Positions 1 to 7,937 of a stretch of 64,000 nucleotides of DNA are shown here, in pieces. The position numbers were made by a program, and so were the translations under genes. The stretch comes from Micromonospora rhizosphaerae. Lineage in GTDB: Bacteria > Actinomycetota > Actinomycetes > Mycobacteriales > Micromonosporaceae. The stretch is from the NCBI RefSeq assembly GCF_900091465.1, contig NZ_FMHV01000002.1, forward strand, positions 4,278,001 to 4,342,000, written 5' to 3'. The first letter of the stretch is position 1, and the number at the start of each line of letters is the position of its first letter. The notes below the pieces were generated by a model that had not been told where the DNA came from, did no database searches, and saw only the letters and a list, made by a program, of their open reading frames with translations.

Positions 1-899
1 CGGCTGTACCGTGCCGCCACCCGACGGGTGGGTGCGGTGACGCCGATGTCCTCCGCCAGCACCGGGATGTCCTCATGCGGGCCGCGCAGCAGGAAGGCGC
101 TCACGTCGGGCTCGTCCGGCAGCGTGTCCTGCTCGTCCCACTCGGTCGCGTCGCGGAGTTGCACTGCGGCGCGCGCGACCTGGAACTCGTCCGGGCCCAC
201 CACACCGAGGAAGGACCCGTCCCGGACCACCTGCAGCTCAGCGCGCCCGGAAAGCACGTCACCCACGGCGGTGAGCCGCGCCCCCGGGGACGGTGGCCGC
301 ACCACGCGGCCGAACAGCATGCCGGGCAGCCTGAGGTCGCTGATGTAGCGGGGCCGGCCGGCCACCTTGTCGGGCAGGTCCATCCGCGCCGCGCTGGTGC
401 CGACCAGCCGCATGTCGAGCGTCCTCATCAGCGCGACACCGGCATCCACGTCGCGGTCGAGGTCCACCGAGCCAACCAGCTCCGCGTACGACGTTCGCCG
501 CTCGTCCGTCAGGCAGCTGAACGTTCCGTCCTCGACGACCACATCCGCCGGGTCGACCCCCCAGCGCCGGGCCGCCTCGGCGACGAAGATCGCCCGCACG
601 TGCGCCGCAACGAGCCGGACCGCCGGAGCGGCGTCGAAGATCGAGGTGCTTCCCGCCGTGAGTCCCTCGTCCGGGCCGAGGCCGGTGTGCGCGGGAAGCG
701 GGTCGATGCAGCTGAGCGGTACGGCGAGTTCCTCGGCGGCCACCTGCGCGAGGGCGGTCAGGATCCCCTGGCCGAGCTCGACCTTTCCGACCCTCAGCCC
801 GATGCGGCCGTCCGCGGTGACGCCGATCCACCGCGACAGTCGCGGGTTGGCGGCGAGGTCCCGGGGCAGCCCGGTCGTGGTCTGGTCGGTCAGCGTCAT
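1..899 (-). CDS. Xanthine dehydrogenase-family molybdopterin-binding subunit (N-terminal part, runs off the window)
   Basis: This reading frame has no stop before the left edge, so only about the first 299 residues are present. The start ATG at 899 overlaps the stop of the upstream 2Fe-2S gene in an ATGA junction. Visible motifs include VGKVELGQGILTALAQVAAEE near the N terminus and a segment LVGTSAARMDLPDKVAGRPR, both typical of the large (CoxL / isoquinoline 1-oxidoreductase beta-like) subunit of molybdenum hydroxylases, where the cofactor hydroxylates a substrate using water. Pairing with a single-domain 2Fe-2S subunit suggests a hydroxylase without, or with a separately encoded, FAD subunit. 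The substrate is unknown. The family call is confident; the subgroup is inference. Confidence 0.85.
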   Translation of the reverse strand, partial: MTLTDQTTTGLPRDLAANPRLSRWIGVTADGRIGLRVGKVELGQGILTALAQVAAEELAVPLSCIDPLPAHTGLGPDEGLTAGSTSIFDAAPAVRLVAAHVRAIFVAEAARRWGVDPADVVVEDGTFSCLTDERRTSYAELVGSVDLDRDVDAGVALMRTLDMRLVGTSAARMDLPDKVAGRPRYISDLRLPGMLFGRVVRPPSPGARLTAVGDVLSGRAELQVVRDGSFLGVVGPDEFQVARAAVQLRDATEWDEQDTLPDEPDVSAFLLRGPHEDIPVLAEDIGVTAPTRRVAARYS

Positions 900-1363
900 G
901 ACCCGGCTTCACCCGCCTTCACCACTGCGTCGACGATCCGGCGCTGGACCCCGCAGCGGCAGAGGTTCCGGTCCAGGGCCTGCGCCACCTCCTCAGCCGA
1001 CGGGTGCGGGTTGTCCGCCAGCAGCGCTGCCGCGCTCACCGCGATGCCCGAGATGCAGAAGCCGCACTGTGCGGCCTGCTCGTCGAGCAGCGCCTGCTGC
1101 ACGGGGTGCAGCTGCCCGTCCGACCCGAGCCCCTCGACGGTGACGACCGATCGGCCGTCCATGGACCACAGGGGCGTGTCGCAGGACGGTACGACGTTGC
1201 CGTCGACGCGGACGAAGCAGGCGCCGCACAGTCCCAAGCCGCAGCCGAACCGGCTGCCCTTGAGGTCCAGGTGGTTGCGCAGCAGCGACAGCAGCGTCGT
1301 GTCCGGGTCGGCCTCGACCGTGACCGGCTCGCCGTTGACGGTGAAGCGGAACGTGCTGGTCAT
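896..1363 (-). CDS. (2Fe-2S)-binding small subunit of molybdenum hydroxylase
   Basis: A 155-residue protein starting at ATG 1363 (MTSTFRFTVNGEPV). It shows the two-cluster architecture of CoxS/IorA-type subunits. An N-terminal plant-ferredoxin-like cluster has GSRFGCGLGLCGACFVRVDG followed by a later Cys (VPSCDT). A C-terminal helical cluster has QCGFCISGI and LCRCGVQRR. It carries electrons from the molybdopterin subunit encoded immediately downstream. Both borders are 4-base ATGA overlaps with the neighbours, so translation is probably coupled within a VOC-GntR-2Fe2S-Mo operon. The length is typical of the family (about 150-170 residues). Confidence 0.93.
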   Translation of the reverse strand: MTSTFRFTVNGEPVTVEADPDTTLLSLLRNHLDLKGSRFGCGLGLCGACFVRVDGNVVPSCDTPLWSMDGRSVVTVEGLGSDGQLHPVQQALLDEQAAQCGFCISGIAVSAAALLADNPHPSAEEVAQALDRNLCRCGVQRRIVDAVVKAGEAGS

Positions 1364-2055
1364 CGCCGCTCTCCGTCGAACACCTCGGGATGCCGCTGCA
1401 GCTCGATCCGGGTACGTCGGATGTGCCCACCCAGGTAGCGCTCCGCGTCCACGGTGTCGCGGCGCTCGATCGCGTCCAGCAGGAGCCGGTGCTCGGCGTT
1501 GACCACCCACATCCGGCCCGGTCCGCCGAGCGCCATGAACGCCCGGCGGTAGTGCTGGGTGGAGTTCCACAGCCTGGTCACCATGCCGGTCAGCTGCTCG
1601 ATGCCGCAACCGGTGTAGCTGAGCAGGTGGAACTCGCGGTCCAGCGCGAGGAACGACCGCACGTCGGTGTCGGCCTCGATCCGGCTCTGGATCTCCTCGA
1701 GCCGCTCCAGCTCCGCGGCTCCCAGGTGGGGGATGCTCTCGCTCAGCGCCAGCGGCTCCAGCCGCTCGCGCATCTGGTAGATCACGTCCACCTCGTGCAT
1801 GGAGAGCTTGGGCACGCGCGCGCCCTTGTGCGGCTCGTGCTCGGTGAGCCCCTCGGCCTCCAGGATCCGGAGGGCCTCGCGGACCGGTAGCCGGCTCGCA
1901 CCGAGGCGCTCGGCCACCTCCTCCTGACGAATCCGTTCTCCTGGGGCGATGTCTCCGTTCAAGATCGCCGTGCGGAGGAAGTCGGCGACCCGGGCGCTCG
2001 CTGCCCCGGTGGCGGGCTCAGCGGGAGAGGCCGGCAGGATGATGCCCTCGGTCAT
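1360..2055 (-). CDS. GntR-family transcriptional regulator, FCD subfamily
   Basis: A 231-residue protein starting at ATG 2055 (MTEGIILPASPAEP). The N-terminal winged helix-turn-helix contains GERIRQEEVAERLGASRLPV followed by REALRILEAEGL, the GntR signature. The C-terminal all-helical FCD ligand-binding domain (about residues 95-220) carries the usual LDREFHLLSYTGCG metal-binding-type motif. It sits inside the operon that it probably controls, and a related palindrome (TTTGGATCC...) lies in the adjacent divergent promoter region, so autoregulation together with control of the E1/E2 genes is likely by inference. Ligand not deducible, but FCD regulators generally sense organic acids. Confidence 0.92.
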   Translation of the reverse strand: MTEGIILPASPAEPATGAASARVADFLRTAILNGDIAPGERIRQEEVAERLGASRLPVREALRILEAEGLTEHEPHKGARVPKLSMHEVDVIYQMRERLEPLALSESIPHLGAAELERLEEIQSRIEADTDVRSFLALDREFHLLSYTGCGIEQLTGMVTRLWNSTQHYRRAFMALGGPGRMWVVNAEHRLLLDAIERRDTVDAERYLGGHIRRTRIELQRHPEVFDGERR

Positions 2056-2564
2056 GCCGTCGCCTCCTGCTCGGCACGTTCCCGGTCGAACGCCTTGCCG
2101 TTCGGGTAGCAGACCAGCTCGAACTGCATCCCCCACGGCGACAGGAAGTAGACCCAGCGATTGCCCTCCGCCGGACCCTTGCTCGCCGTCGGTCCGCCCA
2201 GCACCCTGACCCCGTGCCGCTCCAGGTGCGCGATGGCTTCGTCGAGGTCGTCGACGTACAAGGCGACGTGGTGGCCGCCGATGTCGCTGTTGCGGGGGAT
2301 CGCGTGCCGCTGGTCCGGCGAGGTGTAGGAGAAGACCTCGAACACCGCCTGCTCTCCGCAGCGGAAGAACCGGTTCTCCACCACCTCGGCCCGCGGGTGC
2401 ACGTTCAGGTGCTCGGTCATCCAGTCGTCGTCAGCGCTCCGGAAGGGGCCGAGCGAGTAGAGGTACTCACAGCCGAGTACGTCGACGAGGAAGCGCGTCG
2501 CCTCCTCGAGGTCCGGCACGGTGAAGCCGACGTGGTCCAGTCGACGCAGCCCGGGCAACCCCAC
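2052..2564 (-). CDS. VOC-superfamily protein (glyoxalase/extradiol-dioxygenase fold)
   Basis: The GTG at 2564 is preferred as the start because a strong AAGGAAGG ribosome-binding site sits just upstream. An ATG at 2618 would add 18 unconserved residues. The 170-residue protein has paired beta-alpha-beta-beta-beta modules with candidate metal ligands in LDHVGFTVPDLEEATRF, GGHHVALYVDDL and GMQFELV (His, His, Glu). Such proteins isomerise, cleave or epimerise small substrates such as acyl-CoAs or hydroxylated aromatics. It is the first gene of the leftward operon and overlaps the GntR gene by ATGA, so it is probably a pathway enzyme acting on an intermediate of the same route. Confidence 0.88.
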   Translation of the reverse strand: MGLPGLRRLDHVGFTVPDLEEATRFLVDVLGCEYLYSLGPFRSADDDWMTEHLNVHPRAEVVENRFFRCGEQAVFEVFSYTSPDQRHAIPRNSDIGGHHVALYVDDLDEAIAHLERHGVRVLGGPTASKGPAEGNRWVYFLSPWGMQFELVCYPNGKAFDRERAEQEATA

Positions 2565-2661
2565 TTTGGATCCCTTCCTTCCACACCTGCGGTGTCTCCG
2601 ATACTGAATCACGTGCAAGCCATATGTCTAGCGTCCAGCAGGATCTGGATTTGGATCCAAA
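2565..2661. promoter_or_regulatory. Candidate GntR operators in the divergent VOC / E1 promoter region
   Basis: Two copies of TTTGGATCC lie between the divergent transcripts. One is at 2565-2573, touching the ribosome-binding site of the VOC gene. The other is at 2650-2661, where it forms a perfect 12-base palindrome TTTGGATCCAAA about 40 bases before the E1 start. Short palindromes in exactly this position are typical FCD-GntR operators; binding by the local regulator is inference. Confidence 0.5.
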
Positions 2662-2700
2662 GCTGTGCCAGTCTGTCGCCAGACACCGGAGGAGGCGTAG

Positions 2701-4878
2701 ATGACCGACCACAGGAGGCTGGAGCCCGCGGCGCCGTGGGTCGAGCTCGTGGTGACCACGGAGGACTGGGACGCCGCCGAGCCCGCGTTGCTCACCACGA
2801 TGCTCAGCCAGCTGGTGCTGATCCGGACGTTCGAGGAGACGGTGCTCGAGCTTGCGGGAGCAGGTCTGATCCATGGGCCGGCGCACTCGAGCATCGGTCA
2901 GGAGGCCGGAGCGGTCGGCTCCGCGCTGCCCCTCACCAGCCAGGACGCGGTGAACGGCTCCCATCGTGGTCACCACCAGTTCCTCGCGAAGGCGCTGCAC
3001 CACGTCGCGCCCAAGGGGCTCGACCCCGCCAAGGAGCTGACCGACGAGATCCGTGCGGTGCTGCTACGCACGCTGGCCGAGATCTGCGGGCTGGACCGCG
3101 GCTTCAGCCACGGCCGCGGCGGCTCCATGCACCTGCAGTGGAAGGAAGCCGGCGCGATGGGCACGAACGCCATCGTGGGCGGCGGCGTGCCGCAGGCGGC
3201 CGGGTTCGCCTGGGCTCACCGGCAGGCCGGCACGGACGCGGTCTCGGTCACCTACTTCGGTGACGGAGCCGTCAACATCGGCTCGACGCTGGAGACCTTC
3301 AACCTGGCGGCCGCCTGGAAGCTGCCGGTCTGCTTCTTCATCGAGAACAACCAGTACGCCGTCTCCACCAGCGTATTGGAGGCCACCGGTGAGCCCCGGC
3401 TCTCCGCTCGTGGGCCGGGGTTCAACATCGCCAGCTGGAAGGTCGACGGGATGGACCCGCTGGCCGTCTACCTGGCGATGCAGGAGGCGGTCGCGCACAT
3501 GCGGGCCGGTAAGGGGCCCACGATCATCGAGGCCGACACCTACCGGTACTTCCACCAGAACGGCGGCTTTCCGGGCAGCGCCTTCGGCTACCGCAGCAAG
3601 GCGGAGGAAAAGCGCTGGCGCGACCGCGACCCGATCAAGCAGCTGTCCGCTCAGCTCCTCCGGCGCGGCATCATGACGCAAGCCGAGATCGACGACGTCG
3701 TGGCCCGTGCCAGGAAGGCCATGGCCGACACCACCGATGTCCTGCTCGAGCCCGTGCCCGGGGGAAAGCCGGGCCAGCGCCGGATCAAGGACAGCGAGTG
3801 GCCCGACCCCGCGTTCGTCGACGTCGGCGTGCGGGGCGACCTGAGCGAGTTCGACAATGCCCCGCTGGCCGACGTGGATTCGTTCACCGGGGCGCTCGGC
3901 GAACAGAAGTTCATCGACGCCGTTGCCGGCGTCATGGCCCGCCGGATGGAGACCGACGCGTCCGTCGTGGTGATGGGCGAGGACGTGCACCGGCTCAACG
4001 GCGGTACCAACGGAGCCACGCGGGGGCTCAAGGAGCGGTTCCCCGACCGGGTGCTCGGTACCCCGATCAGCGAGAACGCGTTCGCGGGACTTGGCGGCGG
4101 CATCGCCCTGGACGGCCGCTACAAGCCGGTGGTGGAGTTCATGTACGCCGACTTCATGTGGGTGGCGGCCGACCAGCTGTTCAACCAGATCGGCAAGGCC
4201 CGGCACATGTTCGGCGGCGCCGGCGACGTGCCGTTCGTGCTCCGCAGCAAGGTCGCCATGGGCACCGGCTACGGCTCCCAGCACTCGATGGACCCGGCCG
4301 GCATCTTCGTCACCGCGCCCGGCTGGCGGATCGTGGCGCCCACGACGCCGTTCGACTACGTGGGCCTGATGAACAGTGCCCTGCGGTGCAAGGACCCGGT
4401 CGTCGTCCTCGAGCACGTCGACCTCTACGGCTCCACCGGCCTCGGCCCGGTCGACGACCTGGACTACTGCCTGCCGGTCGGCAAGGCAGCCGTGCGGCGC
4501 AGTGGCTCCGACGTCACGGTCATCTCCTACCTCGCGATGGTGCGCTACGTGCTCGAAGCGGTCGAGCAGGTCGACATCGACACCGAGGTGGTGGACCTTC
4601 GCTGGCTCGACCGGGCGAGCCTCGACTGGGACACCCTGGGCGAGAGCATCAAGAAGACCAACAACGTGCTGATCGCCGAACAGGGAGCGGTCGGTACGTC
4701 GTACGGCGGCTGGCTCGCCGACGAGATCCACCGGCGGTTCTTCGACTGGCTCGACCAGCCGGTGCAACGGGTCACGGGCGGGGAGGCCTCACCGAGCATC
4801 AGCAAGGTGCTGGAACGGGCCGCGATCGCCCGGACCGAGGAGGTCGTGGCGAAGCTGACCGAGATGGCGAGGTACTGA
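2701..4878 (+). CDS. Fused E1 alpha-beta subunit of a thiamine-diphosphate 2-oxo acid (acetoin/branched-chain type) dehydrogenase
   Basis: A 725-residue protein joining two subunits that are usually separate. The first half (about 30-360) is E1 alpha with SHGRGGSMHLQ, AIVGGGVPQAAGFAWA and the thiamine-diphosphate motif GDGAVN...NNQYAVSTS (about residues 188-222). The second half (about 395-725) is E1 beta with VMGEDVHRLNGG, GTPISENAFAGLGGGIALDG and SKVAMGTGYGSQHS. It decarboxylates a 2-oxo acid (or cleaves acetoin) and passes the acyl unit to the lipoyl E2 encoded 2 bases downstream. A GGAGGAGG-like ribosome-binding site precedes ATG 2701. No E3 gene is adjacent. The branched-chain or acetoin-like assignment is by motif resemblance only. 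Confidence 0.92.
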   Translation: MTDHRRLEPAAPWVELVVTTEDWDAAEPALLTTMLSQLVLIRTFEETVLELAGAGLIHGPAHSSIGQEAGAVGSALPLTSQDAVNGSHRGHHQFLAKALHHVAPKGLDPAKELTDEIRAVLLRTLAEICGLDRGFSHGRGGSMHLQWKEAGAMGTNAIVGGGVPQAAGFAWAHRQAGTDAVSVTYFGDGAVNIGSTLETFNLAAAWKLPVCFFIENNQYAVSTSVLEATGEPRLSARGPGFNIASWKVDGMDPLAVYLAMQEAVAHMRAGKGPTIIEADTYRYFHQNGGFPGSAFGYRSKAEEKRWRDRDPIKQLSAQLLRRGIMTQAEIDDVVARARKAMADTTDVLLEPVPGGKPGQRRIKDSEWPDPAFVDVGVRGDLSEFDNAPLADVDSFTGALGEQKFIDAVAGVMARRMETDASVVVMGEDVHRLNGGTNGATRGLKERFPDRVLGTPISENAFAGLGGGIALDGRYKPVVEFMYADFMWVAADQLFNQIGKARHMFGGAGDVPFVLRSKVAMGTGYGSQHSMDPAGIFVTAPGWRIVAPTTPFDYVGLMNSALRCKDPVVVLEHVDLYGSTGLGPVDDLDYCLPVGKAAVRRSGSDVTVISYLAMVRYVLEAVEQVDIDTEVVDLRWLDRASLDWDTLGESIKKTNNVLIAEQGAVGTSYGGWLADEIHRRFFDWLDQPVQRVTGGEASPSISKVLERAAIARTEEVVAKLTEMARY

Positions 4879-4880
4879 AC

Positions 4881-6194
4881 ATGGCCAGACTGCTGCGCAT
4901 GCCCGAAATCGCGGCGAACGCCACCGAGGCGATCCTGCAGGACTGGACCGTGGAGGAGCGGACCGCGTTCTCGGCACGGGATTCGATCGCCACCGTGGAG
5001 ACCGAGAAGGCGCTGGTCGACATCGAGGCCGATGCCGACGGGACGGTCCTCAAGCGGCTGGTCGCGCCGGGGTCGAAGGTCGACGTCGGGGCCCCCATCG
5101 CCGTGCTGGGCGACCCGGGCGAGCAGGTCGGCGACCTCGAGGCGCTCCTGACAAAGCTCGGGGTCGGCGCCGCGGACGCAGCCGGGCCGGTTGCTGAGCC
5201 GGCGGCTCGTCTCGATCCCGAGGGCGGCACGGCGAACACCGGTGCCGGCGCCCTGCCCGAACCCGCGCTGGCCGAACAGGTGACGACGCCCAACGGCGAG
5301 CACCGGGCCCGGATCTTCGCCAGCCCGCTCGCCCGGCGGCTCGCCCGGGAGGCGGGCCTGGCCACCGAGACGATCCGCGGGACCGGCCCCGGGGGCCGCA
5401 TCCTCCGACGGGACGTGGAAGCCGCCCTTGCCGAACGGATGAGTGCCCGCTCCGACGAACCGCTCCGAGCACCGGCGGAGCAGCCCTCGACACAGCCTGC
5501 GGTGGCGGCTGCTGGCGGCTTCACGGAGATCCCGCACTCGAGGATGCGGCGCGCCATCGCGACTCGGCTCTCCGAGAGCAAGCAGAGCACCCCGCACTTC
5601 TACCTCCGCGCGACCATCGACGTACGTCGGCTGGTGAAGCTCCGCGCCGAGCTCAACGACGGCGCCGACGTGAAGGTGTCGCTCAACGACCTCGTGGTCA
5701 CGGCGGTCGGCCGGGCCCACGCCCTGGTGCCGGAGATGAACGTGACCTGGTCGCCGGACGCGGTCCGTCAGTATGCCGCCGTGGACGTCTCGGTCGCGGT
5801 CGCCACCGAGCGCGGGCTGCTGACCCCGGTCGTGCGAGGCGTGGAAGCCATGACGGTGACGGAGGTGTCCCGCGCGACCCGCGAGCTCGCCGAGCGGGCC
5901 CGGGACGGCCGGCTCCGCCAGGAGGAGCTGGAGGGCGGAACGATCAGCGTGACGAACCTCGGGATGTTCGGTACGGAGGAGTTCGCGGCGATCATCAACC
6001 CGCCGCAGGCGGCAATTCTCGCGGTCGGCGCGGTCCGCGAGGAGCCGGTCGCACGCCAGGGAAAGCTGCGGGTGCGACCGGTCATGCGCGTGACGCTCTC
6101 CGTCGACCACCGGCCGGTGGACGGCGTCGTGGCGGCGAGGTGGATGGAGGCGTTCGTGGGCCTGCTCGAAAGGCCCCTGCGGATCCTGGCCTAA
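4881..6194 (+). CDS. Dihydrolipoamide acyltransferase (E2) of the 2-oxo acid dehydrogenase complex
   Basis: A 437-residue protein starting at ATG 4881, two bases after the E1 stop. A longer upstream reading frame is an artefact over E1. Domains in order: a single lipoyl domain with the modified lysine in VETEKALVDIEAD (about residue 43), an Ala/Pro/Glu-rich linker, a peripheral subunit-binding domain (IFASPLARRLAREAGL, GTGPGGRILRRDV; about 145-180), and a C-terminal catalytic domain ending in SVDHRPVDGVVAARWMEAF with the active-site His. It accepts the acyl group from E1 and transfers it to CoA. It forms the core of the complex with the fused E1 upstream; E3 must come from elsewhere. Confidence 0.94.
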   Translation: MARLLRMPEIAANATEAILQDWTVEERTAFSARDSIATVETEKALVDIEADADGTVLKRLVAPGSKVDVGAPIAVLGDPGEQVGDLEALLTKLGVGAADAAGPVAEPAARLDPEGGTANTGAGALPEPALAEQVTTPNGEHRARIFASPLARRLAREAGLATETIRGTGPGGRILRRDVEAALAERMSARSDEPLRAPAEQPSTQPAVAAAGGFTEIPHSRMRRAIATRLSESKQSTPHFYLRATIDVRRLVKLRAELNDGADVKVSLNDLVVTAVGRAHALVPEMNVTWSPDAVRQYAAVDVSVAVATERGLLTPVVRGVEAMTVTEVSRATRELAERARDGRLRQEELEGGTISVTNLGMFGTEEFAAIINPPQAAILAVGAVREEPVARQGKLRVRPVMRVTLSVDHRPVDGVVAARWMEAFVGLLERPLRILA

Positions 6195-6199
6195 GCCGG

Positions 6200-7777
6200 C
6201 TACGTCGGCCCCATCACGGTGGACGGGTCGACGCCGAGCGCGGACAGGACGGCCCGAGCCGCATTGCGCCCGGGCCGTCCGGAGACCGAGCCGCCGGGAT
6301 GAGTCGTGGCGCCGGTGAGGAAGAGGCCGGGCACCGACGTGGTGTACGTCGGCCAGCCCGGGATGACGCCTCCGTCGGGGGTGACGAACTCGCCGCCGTG
6401 ACAGGACCCGCCGACGTTGTGGCGATTGTGCCGTGCCACGTCGACGGGCGACTCCGCGCGGAGCGCCAGGATGTCGTCCGGCGCGAGCCCGTCGACTCGA
6501 CGGCGCACCAGCTCCACGAGCGCGTCGGCGTACTCCTCCTTGGCGTCGGCCCAGTTCCGTCCATCCGCGAGCGCGTGCGGCGCGATGGTGAGGATCTTGA
6601 AGGTCGCCTGGCCGTCGGGCGCCCGGCTCGGGTCGACGGCGCTCTGCCCGACGACGAGAAGCCAAGGGTCCCGGGCGTCGGCTTCACCGCGGTGGTGCGC
6701 ATCGATCTGGGCCACCATTCCGTCGGTGGTGCCCAGCCCTGCCGCCGGCGAGCGAAGCGGCCCGCCCGCCGACGGGTACTCGAGGTCCCGCCGCAGCGCT
6801 GCGTGCACCGCGAACACGCTGAGTCCGGGCCGCCACCGGTCACGCGCGTCCGCGAGGTCCCCCGGCGTTCCGGCGCCCTCGAGCATGTCCGCGAGGTTGG
6901 CCAGGTGGGCGCTGGAGACGATGGCCCGGCGCGCCTCGACACGCCGACCGTCGGTGGTTCGTACCGCTCGGGCCCGCCCACGCGCCACCTCGATGCGGTC
7001 GACCCCGGCCGAGGTCACCACCGTTCCACCGTGATCTCGAATGAGGGCCGTCAGGGCGTCGGGAAGAGCCTGGGAACCCCCGAGCGGTGTCGCCCAACCG
7101 AAGCTCAGCCGGCCCGCCGTCAAGGACGAGGGGAGCACGCCTGTGCCGGGCCGCCGCGGGTCCTGGATCGTCGCCATCGAGAGCCAGAGCACGAACGAGC
7201 GGACCGCGGGATGCGCGAACCGCCGGTGTACCACGTCCCAGGCGCTCTGCCGCCGCAGGTCCCGATAGCGGGATGCCGCCGCGCCGGCTCCCAGCGCCAG
7301 CCCGGAGCTCCAGCGGCCGTGCACCGCGGCAAGGCCGGCGCCCCACTCGGTCACCATCGCGGTGAACTCGCGGGCGTCCTGCCACGAGAACCGCGCGATC
7401 TCCGCCGCGGTCCCGTCCAGATCGCGGTGCATCACCAGACTCGTGCCGTCGGGCTGGGGCAGCACCACCGCCGGATCGGTGTGGAGGTACTTCAGCCCGT
7501 ACTTCGTGAGCAGCCCGAGCTCGTCGTCCCGGATCATCGGATTGGACTGGATCAGCACGTGCGCGCTCGAGCAGGAGTCGTGCGCGAACCCGGGCAGGGT
7601 CAGCTCCTCGGTGCGCGTGTTCCCGCCGAGCTGGTCGGCTGCTTCGAGGACGGCGACGTCGAGGCCGGCGCGCGCGAGGTAGGCCGCGCACGCGAGCCCG
7701 TTGTGCCCTGCGCCGATGACGACGACGTCGGCGACCTCCGGCGCCGAGCCCCCCGCTCCGTTGTGGCCCATCACCAT
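6200..7777 (-). CDS. Phytoene-desaturase-like FAD-dependent oxidoreductase
   Basis: A 525-residue protein with an AGGAGG ribosome-binding site 5 bases before ATG 7777. The N terminus has the Rossmann FAD motif DVVVIGAGHNGLACAAYLAR, followed by VLEAADQLGGNTRTEEL. The C terminus has PGLFLTGATTHPGGSVSGRPG, the second FAD-binding signature of the CrtI/PDS-like amine-oxidase clan. It is convergent with the E2 gene (5 bases between stops) and divergent from the Liv transporter. Although called phytoene-desaturase-like, no other carotenoid genes are nearby. Dehydrogenation of the substrate handled by this island is a more likely role by context, but unproven. Confidence 0.88.
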   Translation of the reverse strand: MVMGHNGAGGSAPEVADVVVIGAGHNGLACAAYLARAGLDVAVLEAADQLGGNTRTEELTLPGFAHDSCSSAHVLIQSNPMIRDDELGLLTKYGLKYLHTDPAVVLPQPDGTSLVMHRDLDGTAAEIARFSWQDAREFTAMVTEWGAGLAAVHGRWSSGLALGAGAAASRYRDLRRQSAWDVVHRRFAHPAVRSFVLWLSMATIQDPRRPGTGVLPSSLTAGRLSFGWATPLGGSQALPDALTALIRDHGGTVVTSAGVDRIEVARGRARAVRTTDGRRVEARRAIVSSAHLANLADMLEGAGTPGDLADARDRWRPGLSVFAVHAALRRDLEYPSAGGPLRSPAAGLGTTDGMVAQIDAHHRGEADARDPWLLVVGQSAVDPSRAPDGQATFKILTIAPHALADGRNWADAKEEYADALVELVRRRVDGLAPDDILALRAESPVDVARHNRHNVGGSCHGGEFVTPDGGVIPGWPTYTTSVPGLFLTGATTHPGGSVSGRPGRNAARAVLSALGVDPSTVMGPT

Positions 7778-7829
7778 GCCGACCTCCTGCCTCAGCGCCT
7801 TGAAGTTGTGTTGTCACGATGCCGGACTG

Positions 7830-7921
7830 TGCAAGCGTTTGCAACGAAATGGGTCCGTGAAGATGCTTGACAGCGTGTGGTGGGCTTCACAAGACTGCAT
7901 CGAGACCGCAATCGATTGCGG
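7830..7921. promoter_or_regulatory. Promoter and paired palindromic operators of the Liv-type transporter operon
   Basis: A TTGACA box at 7867-7872 is followed 18 bases later by AAGACT, a plausible -35/-10 pair. It lies between two related palindromes: TGCAAGCGTTTGCA at 7830-7843 and the perfect 16-base CCGCAATCGATTGCGG at 7906-7921. Both fit YGCAANCGNTTGCR, the general shape of LacI-family operators. The second lies just after the predicted transcription start, where a repressor would block. No lacI gene is in the window, so the regulator is unknown. Confidence 0.5.
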
Positions 7922-7937
7922 ACACCTAGGAGGAAGA

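Noticed and set aside
259-912. 217-residue minus-strand frame at the left edge
   Set aside because: It is an Arg/His/Gly-rich out-of-frame shadow of the molybdopterin subunit, which is open to the window edge in the adjacent frame.
3064-4767. 567-residue open frame antisense to the E1 gene
   Set aside because: It has no domain and its composition (His/Val/Gly/Arg-rich) mirrors the codon bias of the sense gene; E1 motifs on the plus strand are unambiguous.
4545-6665. 706-residue minus-strand frame across E1, E2 and the flavoprotein gene
   Set aside because: It is the antisense shadow of three well-supported genes, without motifs of its own.
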